From contig NZ_JARIXP010000002.1 in the NCBI RefSeq assembly GCF_029269265.1, positions 483,469-547,468 of the forward strand: a stretch of DNA of 64,000 nt, written 5' to 3'. A model generated the notes under the pieces. That model had not been told where the DNA came from and did not search any database. It worked only from the letters and a program-made list of their open reading frames with translations. Shown one piece after another: positions 41,535 to 52,644 of the stretch (the first letter of the stretch is position 1; every line of letters begins with the position of its first letter). The translations under genes were made by a program, and so were the position numbers. Source of the DNA: Rheinheimera sp. 1928-s (GTDB lineage: Bacteria > Pseudomonadota > Gammaproteobacteria > Enterobacterales > Alteromonadaceae).

Positions 41535-42646
41535 TTAGCCTTACCTGTTACTTCACCACAGACTCTTACAACTTGTTCTGCGGCATCATCTATTGCTGTT
41601 CTGCGGGCATTATTTGCCAAATGACGCAGCGCACTTTTGTCCTGCAACCAGGACTGGAGCAAAGGCAGCAAAGCGCCTTTACTGAATTCGTTTTGTGGCA
41701 GTAACACCGCCCCTTGTTTTTGCACTAACCAGCTGGCATTGGCCGTCTGGTGATCATCAATAGCAGAAGGCAAAGGCACAAAAACTGCTGCTACTCCGGC
41801 ACAAGCCACTTCAGAGACTGTTAGAGCACCAGCGCGGCAAATCACTAAATCAGCCCAGGTGTAAGCAGCAGCCATATCTTCAATAAAAGCACTGGCACTG
41901 GCCTTTAACTCAGGCAAAGCGGCATAGGCTTGCTGCACTTGCTGTTCCATCGCCTTACCCGTCTGATGCCGTATTTCCAGGGCACCAGCCTGAGAGGCTT
42001 GTGCAAACAAAGCAGGCAACTGCTGGTTAAAGACTTGCGCACCTAAACTGCCACCTACCACTAATACTTTTAAACTTGGTGTTGGCGCCTGCAGTTGCTT
42101 TTGACCAGACACAGCCAGCACTTCAGCACGAACAGGGTTACCTACCACCAATCTGTCTTTGCGATCAGCAAAAGCCTGTGGAAACGCCACTAATACTTTT
42201 TTGGCAATGCGGGCCAATAATCTGTTGGTGGTGCCAGCTACTGCATTTTGCTCATGCACTATTAATGGCTTACCCGCTAACCAGGCGGCTAGGCCACCAG
42301 GGCCACTGGCATAACCACCAAAACCCAATACCAGATCAGGCTTAAGTTGCTTGACCAAGGCACGGGCCTGACTGACAGAGCGCCATAGCATCAGCGGCGC
42401 TTTGACTAAGCTGTTGAACCCCTTACCCCGTAAACCAGCCACAGCAATGCTATGGAATGGGAAACCAAACTTCGGCACTAAAGTCGCTTCCATCCGATCG
42501 GCTGTACCCAGCCAATGAATGTTCCAGCCTTGTTGCTTCAAAAGTTCAGCTACAGCTTTGGCCGGGAAAATATGACCACCAGTGCCACCCGCCATAATCA
42601 GCGCTGTTTTTTGCTTTTGATCAGAAGTTTGCATCAGCTCAGGCAT
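41531..42646 (-). CDS. murG: Lipid II synthase (GlcNAc transferase)
   Basis: GT28 enzyme on the cytoplasmic membrane face. 371 residues from ATG 42646, chosen because GGAGG lies 5 bases upstream; a frame start at 42667 lacks this. [17 protein letters not shown] and the UDP-GlcNAc site [16 protein letters not shown] are intact. Overlaps ftsW by 8 bp. Confidence 0.96.
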   Translation of the reverse strand: MPELMQTSDQKQKTALIMAGGTGGHIFPAKAVAELLKQQGWNIHWLGTADRMEATLVPKFGFPFHSIAVAGLRGKGFNSLVKAPLMLWRSVSQARALVKQLKPDLVLGFGGYASGPGGLAAWLAGKPLIVHEQNAVAGTTNRLLARIAKKVLVAFPQAFADRKDRLVVGNPVRAEVLAVSGQKQLQAPTPSLKVLVVGGSLGAQVFNQQLPALFAQASQAGALEIRHQTGKAMEQQVQQAYAALPELKASASAFIEDMAAAYTWADLVICRAGALTVSEVACAGVAAVFVPLPSAIDDHQTANASWLVQKQGAVLLPQNEFSKGALLPLLQSWLQDKSALRHLANNARRTAIDDAAEQVVRVCGEVTGKAK

Positions 42647-43838
42647 GAGGACCTCCGCTGATGGCATGTCGACCTTTCAGTCGGACTTCAAAATCAATGC
42701 GCAATAACAAAGCTGCGGCCACCATCATAATAATTAAGCTACTGCCACCTGAGCTGATAAAAGGTAAAGTTAAACCTTTAGTGGGCAGCACGCCGCTGGC
42801 TACACCCACATTGACGCAGGTTTGAAAACCAATCCAAATCGCCAGTGCATAAGCTAAAAAGCCATGAAAACTCATGCCTTTAAACAAGGCTTTGTTGCCA
42901 ATCCATAAAGCGCGGCTGACCAGTAAAAACAGCAAGCTTAGAATGACAAACACACCTATAAGGCCGGTTTCTTCTGCAATCACCGCAAAAATAAAGTCGG
43001 TATGAGCTTCTGGTAAATACTCCAGTTTTTGTACACTGTTGCCCAAGCCCTGTCCAAACCAGCTACCACGGCCAAAAGCCATCAGCGATTGTGTCAACTG
43101 GTAGCCGTTACCAAAAGGATCGGCCCATGGATCTAAAAAGGAAGTGACACGACGCCAGCGGTATTCGCTGTACACAATCAACACACCAATAGCGGCTAAA
43201 CCTGTGAAAATTAAACAGAAAAACTGCCATAACTTAGCACCAGCCAAAAACAGCAACACCACAGAAGTGGCAAACATCACAATCACTGTGCCCAGGTCTG
43301 GTTGCATCAGTAAAAGTACTGCCAGAATAAACAGGATAATCAAAGGTTTGATAAAGCCTTTCAGGTTTTCCCGCACTTCTTCATGGCGGCGTACCAGGTA
43401 ACTGGCCAGATAAACAAAAAAGAATAATTTGGCAGGTTCTGCCGCCTGAATATTAATAGGGCCAAGTGCCAGCCAACGGGTTGAACCATTGACGTTACGG
43501 CCAAACAACAACACAGCGATCAGCAATACCAAAGCCAACATCAGTAATAAGATATTGGTGTTATGCCACCAGGACACAGGCACGTTCAACACCACATAGG
43601 ACGCAGCTAAACCTATCACCAGATACACCAAATGCCGGATAGTGAAATGCATCGGATTACCATGCAAACGTTCAGCCACAGGTACTGAGGCGCTGGTGAC
43701 CATAATAATGCCCACTCCAATCACCAAAGCCAGTAACACCAGAAACAGCTTGTCGTAGCTATTGGCTTCATCACGTTGCCACCACGACGCTATTGCTTCG
43801 CTGGGCGAAGGGATCAGGTTCATCAGCATTTGCTTCAT
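42639..43838 (-). CDS. ftsW: Septal peptidoglycan polymerase FtsW
   Basis: SEDS-family glycosyltransferase with about ten membrane helices. 399 residues from the ATG at 43838, which overlaps the murD stop as ATGA. Motifs: NVNGSTRWLALGPINIQAAEPAK, with the catalytic Asp loop DPWADPFGNGYQL later, and KGLTLPFISSGGSSLI. Works with FtsI. Confidence 0.96.
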   Translation of the reverse strand: MKQMLMNLIPSPSEAIASWWQRDEANSYDKLFLVLLALVIGVGIIMVTSASVPVAERLHGNPMHFTIRHLVYLVIGLAASYVVLNVPVSWWHNTNILLLMLALVLLIAVLLFGRNVNGSTRWLALGPINIQAAEPAKLFFFVYLASYLVRRHEEVRENLKGFIKPLIILFILAVLLLMQPDLGTVIVMFATSVVLLFLAGAKLWQFFCLIFTGLAAIGVLIVYSEYRWRRVTSFLDPWADPFGNGYQLTQSLMAFGRGSWFGQGLGNSVQKLEYLPEAHTDFIFAVIAEETGLIGVFVILSLLFLLVSRALWIGNKALFKGMSFHGFLAYALAIWIGFQTCVNVGVASGVLPTKGLTLPFISSGGSSLIIMMVAAALLLRIDFEVRLKGRHAISGGPHA

Positions 43839-45160
43839 AACCACACCTTCTGCACAGCGGCAGCAAACTGCTGGCCACGGTCTTCGTAGTTTTTAAACAT
43901 ATCTAAGCTGGCACAAGCAGGTGATAACAACACCAAATCATTTGTAGTGGCCAGCTGAGCTGCAGTTTTTACTGCAGCCATTAAATCTTTCACTTCAAAG
44001 CTGCCAGCTTTCAGTGCAGCAATGGCTGGACCGTCTTGTCCAAAGGTGATTAAGTGATCGACGTCACGATTTAGCACTGTTGCCAGTTCACTGAAATCAG
44101 CACCTTTGCCATCACCACCTGCTATTAAAATCAGTTTGCCTGCAACTTCAGGGCGTAAACCCGCAATAGCAGCCAAAGTAGCGCCCACATTAGTGGCTTT
44201 GGAGTCGTTGACCCAACGCACAGCTTTATGATCCAGCACTAACTGGCAACGGTGAGGTAATGAGGTAAAGGTCTGCAGCGCTTTGACTAAGCCTTCACGG
44301 CTTGCCCCGGCGGCTAAAGCTAAAGCACAGCTAGCCAAAGCATTAAACTGATTATGCAAACCGACAATGGTCATATCGCGCACTGGCATTAGAGGCTCAC
44401 CTGCAACTAACAACCAGCTTTCGCCCTGATGCTGAACCACGCCGTAGTCAGAACCCGCTAAATCTAAAGCCAGAGCAGGCATCGAAGTTTTTGGCGTTGT
44501 TAAGGCATCGGCTTTATTGTAAATCGCCAGATCTGTGCCCTGATACACCCGTTGTTTGGACGCAGCATAAGCGGCCATAGTGCCGTATCTATCCATATGA
44601 TCTTCAGTCACATTGAGAATACAGGCGGCTTTGCTTTGTAAAGAATGGGTGGTATCCAGCTGGAAGCTCGACAGCTCAAGCACAAAAACGTCGGCATCAC
44701 TTTGCAGCGCATCCAGAATAGGCAAACCAATATTGCCCGCAGCCACAGCACGTAAGCCGGAGCACTGCAGCATATGGGCGGTTAAGCTGGTGACAGTGGA
44801 TTTACCATTGGCACCGGTAATAGCTAACACAGGTTTCTGGTTTTGCAGTGCAAACAGCTCCACATCACCAATCAGATGAGCACCTTGTGCCAAAGCAAAA
44901 CGTATAGCCGGATGTTTAGGGTCTAAGCCGGGGCTGACCACCAACACATCCATATGAGCTAAACGGTTGGCGTCCAGTTCACCTAAATAAATACCGTCCA
45001 CTTTGTCGGCCGGAATTTGATCCAGCCCTGACACTTTTAAGCGGGTATCCATTAGTACAGGTTTGACGCCTTGTTTCAGCAAAAAGCGTACTGTGGCCAG
45101 ACCTGAAAGGCCTAGTCCTATCACAGCAACACGTTTTCCCTGGAACAACTTAGCGTTCAT
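43835..45160 (-). CDS. murD: UDP-N-acetylmuramoylalanine--D-glutamate ligase
   Basis: 441 residues. Rossmann-like N-terminus AVIGLGLSGLATVRFLLKQG, ATP loop AITGANGKSTVTSLTAHM, and the C-terminal VWVNDS-type segment RWVNDSKATNVGATLAA. Third-position ligase in the Mur pathway. Confidence 0.97.
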   Translation of the reverse strand: MNAKLFQGKRVAVIGLGLSGLATVRFLLKQGVKPVLMDTRLKVSGLDQIPADKVDGIYLGELDANRLAHMDVLVVSPGLDPKHPAIRFALAQGAHLIGDVELFALQNQKPVLAITGANGKSTVTSLTAHMLQCSGLRAVAAGNIGLPILDALQSDADVFVLELSSFQLDTTHSLQSKAACILNVTEDHMDRYGTMAAYAASKQRVYQGTDLAIYNKADALTTPKTSMPALALDLAGSDYGVVQHQGESWLLVAGEPLMPVRDMTIVGLHNQFNALASCALALAAGASREGLVKALQTFTSLPHRCQLVLDHKAVRWVNDSKATNVGATLAAIAGLRPEVAGKLILIAGGDGKGADFSELATVLNRDVDHLITFGQDGPAIAALKAGSFEVKDLMAAVKTAAQLATTNDLVLLSPACASLDMFKNYEDRGQQFAAAVQKVWL

Positions 45161-45163
45161 TCT

Positions 45164-46246
45164 TTATCTCAGTTTTAAAGTTGCTAAACCAATCAACACA
45201 AAAATGACTGACAAAATCCAGAACCGCACAATAACGCGGGGTTCAGGCCAGCCTTTTAACTCGTAATGGTGGTGAATAGGTGCCATGCGGAAAATGCGCT
45301 GGCCGCGTAACTTGTACGAACCAACCTGTAAAATCACCGACACGGTTTCCATCACAAAAACACCGCCCATAATAAAGAGCACTATTTCCTGACGGACTAA
45401 AATGGCGATCACGCCCAATACAGCACCTAAAGCTAAAGACCCCACATCGCCCATAAAAACCTGAGCCGGATAGGTATTAAACCAAAGGAAACCGAGACCT
45501 GCGCCGACCAGCGCAGCACAGACCACCACCAGTTCACTGGCATGAGGCAGATAAGGAATATTCAGGTAGTTGGCGAAATTCACGTTACCGCTGGCGTAAG
45601 CGATAATGGCAAACGCAAAGGCCACCATAATGGTTGGCACTATGGCTAAACCGTCTAAACCGTCGGTTAAATTCACCGCATTACTGGTACCCACAATAAC
45701 GAAGTAACACAAAGCAATGTAGATAAAACCCAGCTGTGGCAGCACATCTTTAATAAAAGGCACCACTAAACTGGTTTCAGCCGGGCGTTCTGCCGTGGCA
45801 TACAGGAAAAAGGCGATAGCGATGGCAAACAAGGACTGCCAGAAGTATTTCCATTTGGCGATGAGGCCTTTTGGATCTTTACGCACTACTTTGCGGTAGT
45901 CGTCAATAAAACCAATCCAGCCAAAGCTTATCAGGGTAAAAATCACCACCCAGACGTATTTATTGCCAAGGTCGGCCCACAGCAGAATACTGGTCAGCAC
46001 TGAAGCTAAAATCAGCAAGCCGCCCATAGTCGGAGTGCCTTTTTTCGAGAAATGGCTTTGGGGGCCATCATCACGCACTGTTTGACCTATTTGCAGTTGT
46101 TGTAACTTAGCAATCAGCTTGGGGCCAAAATACAGGCTCAGCATTAAGGCGGTTAAAATACCCAGAATAGACCTGAAGGTCAGGTAACTGAATACGTTAA
46201 AGGCATTGATATATTGAGTTAAATACTCGGCTAACCACACTAACAT
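45164..46246 (-). CDS. mraY: Phospho-N-acetylmuramoyl-pentapeptide transferase
   Basis: Integral membrane enzyme making lipid I. 360 residues from ATG 46246 ([13 protein letters not shown]), supported by GGAG eight bases upstream within the murF end. Mg-binding DDYRK, the [10 protein letters not shown] loop and the [12 protein letters not shown] motif are all present. Confidence 0.97.
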   Translation of the reverse strand: MLVWLAEYLTQYINAFNVFSYLTFRSILGILTALMLSLYFGPKLIAKLQQLQIGQTVRDDGPQSHFSKKGTPTMGGLLILASVLTSILLWADLGNKYVWVVIFTLISFGWIGFIDDYRKVVRKDPKGLIAKWKYFWQSLFAIAIAFFLYATAERPAETSLVVPFIKDVLPQLGFIYIALCYFVIVGTSNAVNLTDGLDGLAIVPTIMVAFAFAIIAYASGNVNFANYLNIPYLPHASELVVVCAALVGAGLGFLWFNTYPAQVFMGDVGSLALGAVLGVIAILVRQEIVLFIMGGVFVMETVSVILQVGSYKLRGQRIFRMAPIHHHYELKGWPEPRVIVRFWILSVIFVLIGLATLKLR

Positions 46247-47616
46247 GAGCTGATCTCCTGCTGACATCTTTCTAGCAAGTCCTGCACCACCAATTCCATT
46301 TTGGCGCTGCGCGAACCTTTGACCAGTACGGTGCTACTCGACTGTTCATCAAGGATCGGGCTTAACTTTTGGATCAGTTGCTGACGGGAACTAAAATGGG
46401 CCCCTTGGCCGTTAAATAAATCACTGGCGCTCTGTGATAACACACCCAAGGTGAATAACAGATTAATTCCCTTTTGTTTGGCGTATAAACCTACTTCTTC
46501 ATGGTACAAACGGGCATCTGCGCCCAGTTCCCCCATATCGCCAAAGACTAATACTCTGAAACCCGGATAAGTCGCCAATAAGTCGATAGCGGCCTTGGTC
46601 GATTCAGAGTTCGCATTGTAGGTATCGTCAATCAGACGTAATTTGTCGCTGGCTTGCGTCACATTAATCCGGCCTTTGACCGGTTTCATTGCAGCTAAAC
46701 CTAACTGCACATCGGTCAGGCTGGCACCTAGCGCCAAAGTAGCAGCTGCTGCAGCCAACGCATTGGCCACGTTATGTTTTCCTGGCAACACCAGCTGAAT
46801 AAAAATGCTGCCTTGTGGGCAGACTAAATCAAAGCTGGCACAACCTTGTTCATTCAGCACTACATGTTCAGCGGTAAAATCGGCCGCCTGAGTGCTGCTA
46901 AAGGTCAGTACTTTTTTATCCTGTAACCGCTTTAACCAATAATCAGAAAACTCGCTGTCCAGTGGCACTATAGCCACGCCATCCTGACCTAAAGAGCCAT
47001 AAATTTCGCCTTTGGCACGGGCTACACCAAACAAGTCACCAAAACCCTCCAGATGGGCTGCTGCCACATTGGTGATAATGGACACTTCAGGTTTCACCAA
47101 CGAAGAGGTGTAAGCAATTTCACCTAAATGATTGGCGCCCAGCTCCATCACAGCGTACTGATGCTGCTCTGTTAAACGTAATAAGGTTAAAGGCGCACCA
47201 ATATCGTTGTTAAAGTTACCGGCAGTCGCCAGCACATTACCGATACGATCTAAAATGGCGGCCATCATTTCTTTCACTGTGGTTTTACCGACACTGCCAG
47301 TTACAGCCACAGATTTAGGGTTGACCTTTTGTTTCACTGCCGCGCCTAAAGCCCCTAAAGCTAAGCGGGTGTCAGCAACAATAATTTGCGGCACTGCCAC
47401 ATCCAACTGCTGCTCCACAATTAAAGCGACTGCACCTTTAGCAATAACATCAGCAGCAAACTGATGCCCATCAAAGTTCGGGCCTTTTAAGGCAATAAAC
47501 AAATCGCCCTGAGTAATATTGCGGCTGTCTGTGCTGACGCTCTGAATTTGAATATCAGCGCCAACCAGTTGTCCCTGCACTAACTGTGCTATTTCTTTTG
47601 TTTGTAAAGGGATCAT
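46240..47616 (-). CDS. murF: UDP-MurNAc-tripeptide--D-Ala-D-Ala ligase
   Basis: 458 residues. ATP loop [35 protein letters not shown], and [19 protein letters not shown]. Overlaps murE by 4 bp and mraY by 7 bp. Confidence 0.96.
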   Translation of the reverse strand: MIPLQTKEIAQLVQGQLVGADIQIQSVSTDSRNITQGDLFIALKGPNFDGHQFAADVIAKGAVALIVEQQLDVAVPQIIVADTRLALGALGAAVKQKVNPKSVAVTGSVGKTTVKEMMAAILDRIGNVLATAGNFNNDIGAPLTLLRLTEQHQYAVMELGANHLGEIAYTSSLVKPEVSIITNVAAAHLEGFGDLFGVARAKGEIYGSLGQDGVAIVPLDSEFSDYWLKRLQDKKVLTFSSTQAADFTAEHVVLNEQGCASFDLVCPQGSIFIQLVLPGKHNVANALAAAAATLALGASLTDVQLGLAAMKPVKGRINVTQASDKLRLIDDTYNANSESTKAAIDLLATYPGFRVLVFGDMGELGADARLYHEEVGLYAKQKGINLLFTLGVLSQSASDLFNGQGAHFSSRQQLIQKLSPILDEQSSSTVLVKGSRSAKMELVVQDLLERCQQEISSC

Positions 47617-49094
47617 AAAGCAGTCTCCGTCACCAGTTGTCGAACAAAAGCGCGTTCGTCATAAGGCAAAACTTCATGGCCAATGATTTGATAATCTTCA
47701 TGGCCTTTACCGGCGATCAGTACCAGATCACCAGCCTGGGCTTGTTCTAAGGCAGTGCGTATCGCTGCCTTACGCTCGGTGATCAGCTGATACTGCTGTT
47801 GTGTGCAACCTGCAGCTATATCCAAACAAATCGCCATTACATCTTCAGTGCGTGGATTGTCGGCGGTAATAATCAGTTGATCGGCTAAACGTTCTGCAAT
47901 AGCGCCCATTAAAGGCCGTTTACCTTTATCGCGGTCACCACCACAACCAAACACCACCCAAAGCTGGCTCTGACAATGGTTGCGAACTGCAATTAATGTT
48001 TGTTCCAGCGCATCAGGCGTATGGGCGTAATCCACCACAGCCATCACTTTACGATGAGCTTGATAAAACTGTTCGATACGGCCAGGCACACTGCATAATT
48101 GCTCTGCAGCCCCAACTAAAGCCTCAAAGCTATGGCCTAATTGCAGCATGGCGCCAAAAGCTGCCAATACGTTTTGAATATTAAATTCACCCAGCACTTT
48201 CAGCTGCAGCTGCTGTTGGCCTAAATGGCTGCTTAAGCGGAACTGATAACCCAGCGGGGTGATTTCCAGTTGGTCGTAAGCCAAATACTCGCTATAACCC
48301 TGGCAATCTTTTAACTGGCCATAAGCCAACACAGGAAGAGTGCAGTCAGCAGCTAACTGACGGCCAAACTCGTCAGAGATATTAATCACAGCTTTTTTGG
48401 CTAAATCCGCTTTAAACAGCAAGGCCTTGGCTTCGCCGTACGCCTGCATAGTGCCGTGATAATCCAGATGATCGCGGGTTAAATTGGTAAACACTGCCAC
48501 TTCAAACTGCAAACCAGCCACACGCTGTTGCACCAAGGCATGAGAGGAAACTTCCATCGCCACCAGCGCTTTGCCTTTGGCTGCTGCGGAGGCCTCAATA
48601 CGGTGAAGAATACGGTGAATATCCACCAGATGAGGCGTAGTGTTATTCAGTGCCGTCAAATTGCGATAATCGCCATAGCCTAAAGTTCCAATCACAGCAG
48701 CTTGTTGCTCCAACAGCACAGCCAGTTGATTGACAAAAATTGCAGTGCTGGATTTGCCGTTGGTGCCGGTAATACCCACAAGTTGCTGCGCTTGATGCGG
48801 ATAAAAAGCAGCAGCTAAAGCGCTCAGCAGTTCAACTAGCTTAGGTATAACCACAATGCGCTGATCATTCAGCGCAGGCTGAGTGTCGGTTAACACCAAC
48901 GCAGCTCCAGCATCTAAAGCCTTTTCAACAAACTGATTGCCATGAGTTTTAGTGCCAGGCAAAGCCAGAAACACGTCCCCCTTTTGCACCTCTGCACTGT
49001 TAATCCGTAAATTCTGTAATGGCAAAGCAGCCACAGCAGTGGGCAATTGGATAGCAAAAGGAGTTAGCCATAGCTGGAGTGAGTTAACCTGCAT
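47613..49094 (-). CDS. murE: UDP-MurNAc-L-Ala-D-Glu--meso-DAP ligase
   Basis: 493 residues from ATG 49094 (MQVNSLQLWL). ATP loop VGITGTNGKSSTAIFVNQLA, carbamylated-Lys region, and the meso-diaminopimelate signature in ADNPRTEDV (DNPR), so the stem peptide should be DAP-type. The upstream frame extension overlaps ftsI and is not used. Confidence 0.96.
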   Translation of the reverse strand: MQVNSLQLWLTPFAIQLPTAVAALPLQNLRINSAEVQKGDVFLALPGTKTHGNQFVEKALDAGAALVLTDTQPALNDQRIVVIPKLVELLSALAAAFYPHQAQQLVGITGTNGKSSTAIFVNQLAVLLEQQAAVIGTLGYGDYRNLTALNNTTPHLVDIHRILHRIEASAAAKGKALVAMEVSSHALVQQRVAGLQFEVAVFTNLTRDHLDYHGTMQAYGEAKALLFKADLAKKAVINISDEFGRQLAADCTLPVLAYGQLKDCQGYSEYLAYDQLEITPLGYQFRLSSHLGQQQLQLKVLGEFNIQNVLAAFGAMLQLGHSFEALVGAAEQLCSVPGRIEQFYQAHRKVMAVVDYAHTPDALEQTLIAVRNHCQSQLWVVFGCGGDRDKGKRPLMGAIAERLADQLIITADNPRTEDVMAICLDIAAGCTQQQYQLITERKAAIRTALEQAQAGDLVLIAGKGHEDYQIIGHEVLPYDERAFVRQLVTETAL

Positions 49095-50838
49095 TGGGCA
49101 CCTCACTGATTTTGCTGATACGACTGTCGTTGGCATCAGGCGCAATATTCAGTAACTGCAAAGCAGCACCCGATACAGCGGAGAACACAGGAGCCGCTAC
49201 TTCACCACCGTAATAATAATCGCCGCTTGGTTCATTGATAATGACCACCACAGCAATACGAGGGTTTGAAATAGGGGCCACACCCGCAAAAGAGCCAATG
49301 TAATTAGTGCTATAACCACCTATACCAGCTTTTTGCGCAGTACCAGTTTTACCACCTACACGATAACCTGGCACTGCCGCTTTTTTCGCAGTACCACCTG
49401 GGCCAACTACAGCTTCTAACATAGCAACCATATTGTCGGCATGTTGCTCGCTGATCACTCGCTCACCTAAAGGCTTTTTGTCGCTTTTAAAAATAGATAA
49501 AGGGTAAGCCACGCCACCATTGGCAATAGTGGCGTAAATACGAGCCAGCTGCACAGCGTTTACAGTAAAGCTATAACCAAAGGACACTGTAGCTAAGGCA
49601 TGTTCGCCCCAACGGCGTTGTTCACGCAACACACCAGGGGTTTCGCCCGTCAGACCTAAACCTGTTGCTGAACCCACGCCCATCTTGTAATACATATCAA
49701 GGAACTTGTCGGTAGGCATACCTAAAGCTAAACGAGTAACACCTATGTTGCTGGACTTGCGCATAATGCCGGTCAGGTCCAAATCACCATAACCTGTAGT
49801 ATCACGCACCAAGCGGCCGCCAATACGCACAGGGCCATAGCCTGTAGAAATCACCGTATCCATAGTGGCAGTGCCATTTTCCAATGCGGCTAAAACAGGT
49901 AATGGCTTAATGGTGGAGCCAGGCTCGAAGGTGTCAGTGATGGCACGGTTGCGGTATCTGTTGCTGTCACTATTTTTTCTGTTGTTTGGGTTGTACGAAG
50001 GAGCATTGGCCAAGGCCAGCACTTCGCCATTATGCACATCAACGACAACAACAGAACCTGAAGTCGCACCAAACTGCATCACAGCTTTTTTCAGCTCACG
50101 GTAAGCTACGGCCTGAATACGTTGATCTATGCTCAGCTGAATATTGTTTGACGCCTGACCATCAGTTTGTGACAAAACTTCAACTTCACGGCCTTTGGCA
50201 TCTTTGCGGATGGTTTTTAATGCAGGTTTGCCGGTTAAAACGTCGTTAAACTGACGTTCAATACCTTCCATGCCCTGATCGTCCACATTGGTAAAACCTA
50301 ACAGATGCGCAGTGACTTCACCGGCCGGATAATAACGGCGGGATTCCTGCTGAAAGGCAATGCCCGGAATTTTTAACTGTTTGATGTAATCGACAGTGGC
50401 AGGGCTGGCCTGACGCTGCAGATAAACAAAACGTTTGGAGTCGTCGGCACCAATTTTGTCCGATAATTGCTGCGGGCTGATTTGCAGCATATCCGCCAGC
50501 GCATGCCAGCGACGTTCGTCAATTTTATGCCTGCTGCGCAGTACCAGCTGTGGATCCGCCCAAACAGATTGAACAGGTACACTGACCGCCAGCTCTTCGC
50601 CATTACGGTCTAAAATCATGCCACGCATCGCAGTATCAGATTTCACCCGCAGCGTACGCATATCACCTTGTTCCAGCAGCATTTCAGGTTCTAACACCTG
50701 CAAATAAGCCGCACGAACAATCAGTGCGCTGAATACTGCCAATAAGGACACAATTACAAAAGCAAAACGCCAACTGATGACAGTCGGCTGTTGATTCTTT
50801 TTCGCCTGCTTTTTAGGTGCTGCTGGTTTCTTTATCAT
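49084..50838 (-). CDS. ftsI: Septal transpeptidase FtsI (PBP3)
   Basis: 584 residues, class B PBP. N-terminal membrane helix (WRFAFVIVSLLAVFSALIV), pedestal domain, then SxxK in GSTIKPLPVLAALE, SSN in MRKSSNIGVTRLAL, and KTGTAQ in GGKTGTAQKAGIGG. Partner of FtsW; overlaps ftsL as ATGA. Confidence 0.97.
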   Translation of the reverse strand: MIKKPAAPKKQAKKNQQPTVISWRFAFVIVSLLAVFSALIVRAAYLQVLEPEMLLEQGDMRTLRVKSDTAMRGMILDRNGEELAVSVPVQSVWADPQLVLRSRHKIDERRWHALADMLQISPQQLSDKIGADDSKRFVYLQRQASPATVDYIKQLKIPGIAFQQESRRYYPAGEVTAHLLGFTNVDDQGMEGIERQFNDVLTGKPALKTIRKDAKGREVEVLSQTDGQASNNIQLSIDQRIQAVAYRELKKAVMQFGATSGSVVVVDVHNGEVLALANAPSYNPNNRKNSDSNRYRNRAITDTFEPGSTIKPLPVLAALENGTATMDTVISTGYGPVRIGGRLVRDTTGYGDLDLTGIMRKSSNIGVTRLALGMPTDKFLDMYYKMGVGSATGLGLTGETPGVLREQRRWGEHALATVSFGYSFTVNAVQLARIYATIANGGVAYPLSIFKSDKKPLGERVISEQHADNMVAMLEAVVGPGGTAKKAAVPGYRVGGKTGTAQKAGIGGYSTNYIGSFAGVAPISNPRIAVVVIINEPSGDYYYGGEVAAPVFSAVSGAALQLLNIAPDANDSRISKISEVPNAG

Positions 50839-51143
50839 GGTTCCTGCACCACCACATCTTGCGGGCCGCTGGGCCTGACCATATTGAGTTTGGTCGCTGC
50901 CAGCTCTTCCACCCTGTTGTGTTCAGACAGAGCTCTTTGCTCCAGCAACAAGTTGCGCCACTCCATTTCCAGGGTGTCACGCTGTTGCAGTATTTTATCT
51001 TCATACATCGTCAGTTGGCGGTTCATATGAGTGAACTCCACCACAGCCAGAGCTGAACCTAAACAGCACAACATCAGCACCAGCAACAACTTGTGCTGCC
51101 AGATATCGCTGATGATTAGACGGTTCAGTTTGATAGCACTCAT
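50835..51143 (-). CDS. ftsL: Cell division protein FtsL
   Basis: 102 residues, bitopic: short cytoplasmic tail, helix [19 protein letters not shown], then a leucine-zipper-like coiled coil ([20 protein letters not shown]). Identified largely by position between rsmH and ftsI, as the sequence diverges fast. Confidence 0.93.
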   Translation of the reverse strand: MSAIKLNRLIISDIWQHKLLLVLMLCCLGSALAVVEFTHMNRQLTMYEDKILQQRDTLEMEWRNLLLEQRALSEHNRVEELAATKLNMVRPSGPQDVVVQEP

Positions 51144-52078
51144 GCGGTTTTCTCCGCAATACGTAATACAGCGCTGCGGGCTCTGACGTTGTTTTCCAGT
51201 TCTGCATCCGACGGCATAATAGCTTTGCCAATTAGTTTTAATGGGGTGTACAGATTCAGTTGATCTTGCGTCAGGGGTAAACCTTTAGGAATGGCAGCGC
51301 CTTTGCTTTTTAAACGCATAAACTGCTTTACCATCCGATCTTCCAGCGAGTGGAAGCTAATTACCGTTAAACGGCCACCAGGTTTTAATACATGCACAGC
51401 AGCTTCCAGCGCAGTTTTGATCTGGTCCAATTCGCTGTTGATATAAATACGAATGCCCTGAAAGCTACGAGTCGCAGGATGTTTTTTCTCTTTGTGGCTT
51501 TTTGGTACTACTGTGCTGATTAAGCTGGCCAGCTGAGCTGTACGGGTCAGTGGTTGCTCACTGCGGCTGTCCACTATGGCGTTAGCAATACGCCAGGCTG
51601 ATTTTTCTTCGCCGTATTCACGTAATACAAAAGTAATGTCTTCGACATCTGCTTTTGCCAGCCAGTCGGCAGCTGAAATACCCGACGTTGGATCCATCCG
51701 CATATCCAGCGGGCCATCACGCATAAAGCTGAAACCACGTTCAGCATCATCCAGTTGCGGCGAAGACACACCTAAATCCAGCAATATACCGTCGACTTTA
51801 CCAGTAATGCCATGGTCTTCAGCAATTTGGGCCAAGGCAGCAAAAGGGCTGTGAGTAATAGAAAAACGTGGGTCGGCCAATAAAGGCTGGGCTGCGGCAA
51901 TAGCAGCAGGATCGCGATCAATACCGTATAAACGGCCTTGTTCACCCAGTTTAGATAAGATCACTCTGCTGTGACCACCGCGGCCAAAAGTGCCGTCGAG
52001 ATAAATCCCGTCGGGTTTGATGGCTAATCCGTCTATGGTTTCAGCCAATAAGACAGAGATATGGGCGCTTTGATCCAT
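51140..52078 (-). CDS. rsmH: 16S rRNA m4C1402 methyltransferase
   Basis: 312 residues. [13 protein letters not shown] start, SAM-binding [25 protein letters not shown], and [13 protein letters not shown]4-methylates C1402 in the ribosomal P site. Overlaps mraZ by one base. Confidence 0.97.
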   Translation of the reverse strand: MDQSAHISVLLAETIDGLAIKPDGIYLDGTFGRGGHSRVILSKLGEQGRLYGIDRDPAAIAAAQPLLADPRFSITHSPFAALAQIAEDHGITGKVDGILLDLGVSSPQLDDAERGFSFMRDGPLDMRMDPTSGISAADWLAKADVEDITFVLREYGEEKSAWRIANAIVDSRSEQPLTRTAQLASLISTVVPKSHKEKKHPATRSFQGIRIYINSELDQIKTALEAAVHVLKPGGRLTVISFHSLEDRMVKQFMRLKSKGAAIPKGLPLTQDQLNLYTPLKLIGKAIMPSDAELENNVRARSAVLRIAEKTA

Positions 52079-52542
52079 TAGAGTACAAAATCCTGCAGCC
52101 GCTCTGAGATCTCGGCGTCGACGGACATATCACGTTCAATTGCCATATCTTCGGCAACACGTTTATTCCACGTCTCTTCGTCCCAGATCTCGAATTTGTT
52201 AAGTTGTCCGACTAAGCGGATGTTTTTTGTCAGGCTGGCATGGCTTCTTAGTGGCGCAGGTAATAGAATGCGGCCGCTTTTATCCATGTCACAATCTGAC
52301 GCGTGGCCTATCAATAAACGTTTAAAGCGCAGCTCTTGTGGGTTCTGATTGGATAAACGCTGCAATTGTTCTGCAACCTCTTCCCATTCAGGCAGTGGAT
52401 ACAGCAGTAAACAAGGATCTTTGGTGTGAATAGTACAAACCATGGCGCCTTCTGCATCAGCAAATAAGGTATCGCGGTAACGCGTTGGAAGCGCTAACCG
52501 ACCCTTATCATCCAATGTTAAAGAAAACGACCCACGGAACAT
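52078..52542 (-). CDS. mraZ: Transcriptional regulator MraZ
   Basis: 154 residues with two AbrB-like SpoVT domains, each with the DxxGR motif ([15 protein letters not shown] and [14 protein letters not shown]). MraZ binds GTGGG direct repeats upstream of its own gene and represses the dcw cluster in E. coli. First gene of the cluster. Confidence 0.96.
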   Translation of the reverse strand: MFRGSFSLTLDDKGRLALPTRYRDTLFADAEGAMVCTIHTKDPCLLLYPLPEWEEVAEQLQRLSNQNPQELRFKRLLIGHASDCDMDKSGRILLPAPLRSHASLTKNIRLVGQLNKFEIWDEETWNKRVAEDMAIERDMSVDAEISERLQDFVL

Positions 52543-52581
52543 ATTAATCCCACTTCATTGTTGTTTGATCCTGATATTTGA

Positions 52582-52606
52582 TCCACAAATACCCACAATT
52601 TCCCAC
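52582..52606 (-). promoter_or_regulatory. MraZ-binding direct repeats
   Basis: On the minus strand GTGGG-AAATT-GTGGG-TATTT-GTGGA: three repeats with exact 10-bp period between promoter and mraZ. E. coli has a nearly identical arrangement (as I recall). Confidence 0.88.
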
Positions 52607-52615
52607 TGATGTACA

Positions 52616-52644
52616 GTTTAGGGCCGCAGAAGAAAGCTTGTCAA
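52616..52644 (-). promoter_or_regulatory. mra promoter of the dcw cluster
   Basis: Minus strand TTGACA, 17-bp spacer beginning AGCTTTCTTCTG, then CTAAAC. The -35 and following AGCTTT match the E. coli Pmra (TTGACAAGCTTTTCC...GTAAAC) from memory. The start lies just before the MraZ repeats. Confidence 0.8.

Noticed and set aside
49095-49145. N-terminal extension of murE into ftsI
   Set aside because: The methionine at 49094 matches the family start; the extension only reads the ftsI end in another frame.
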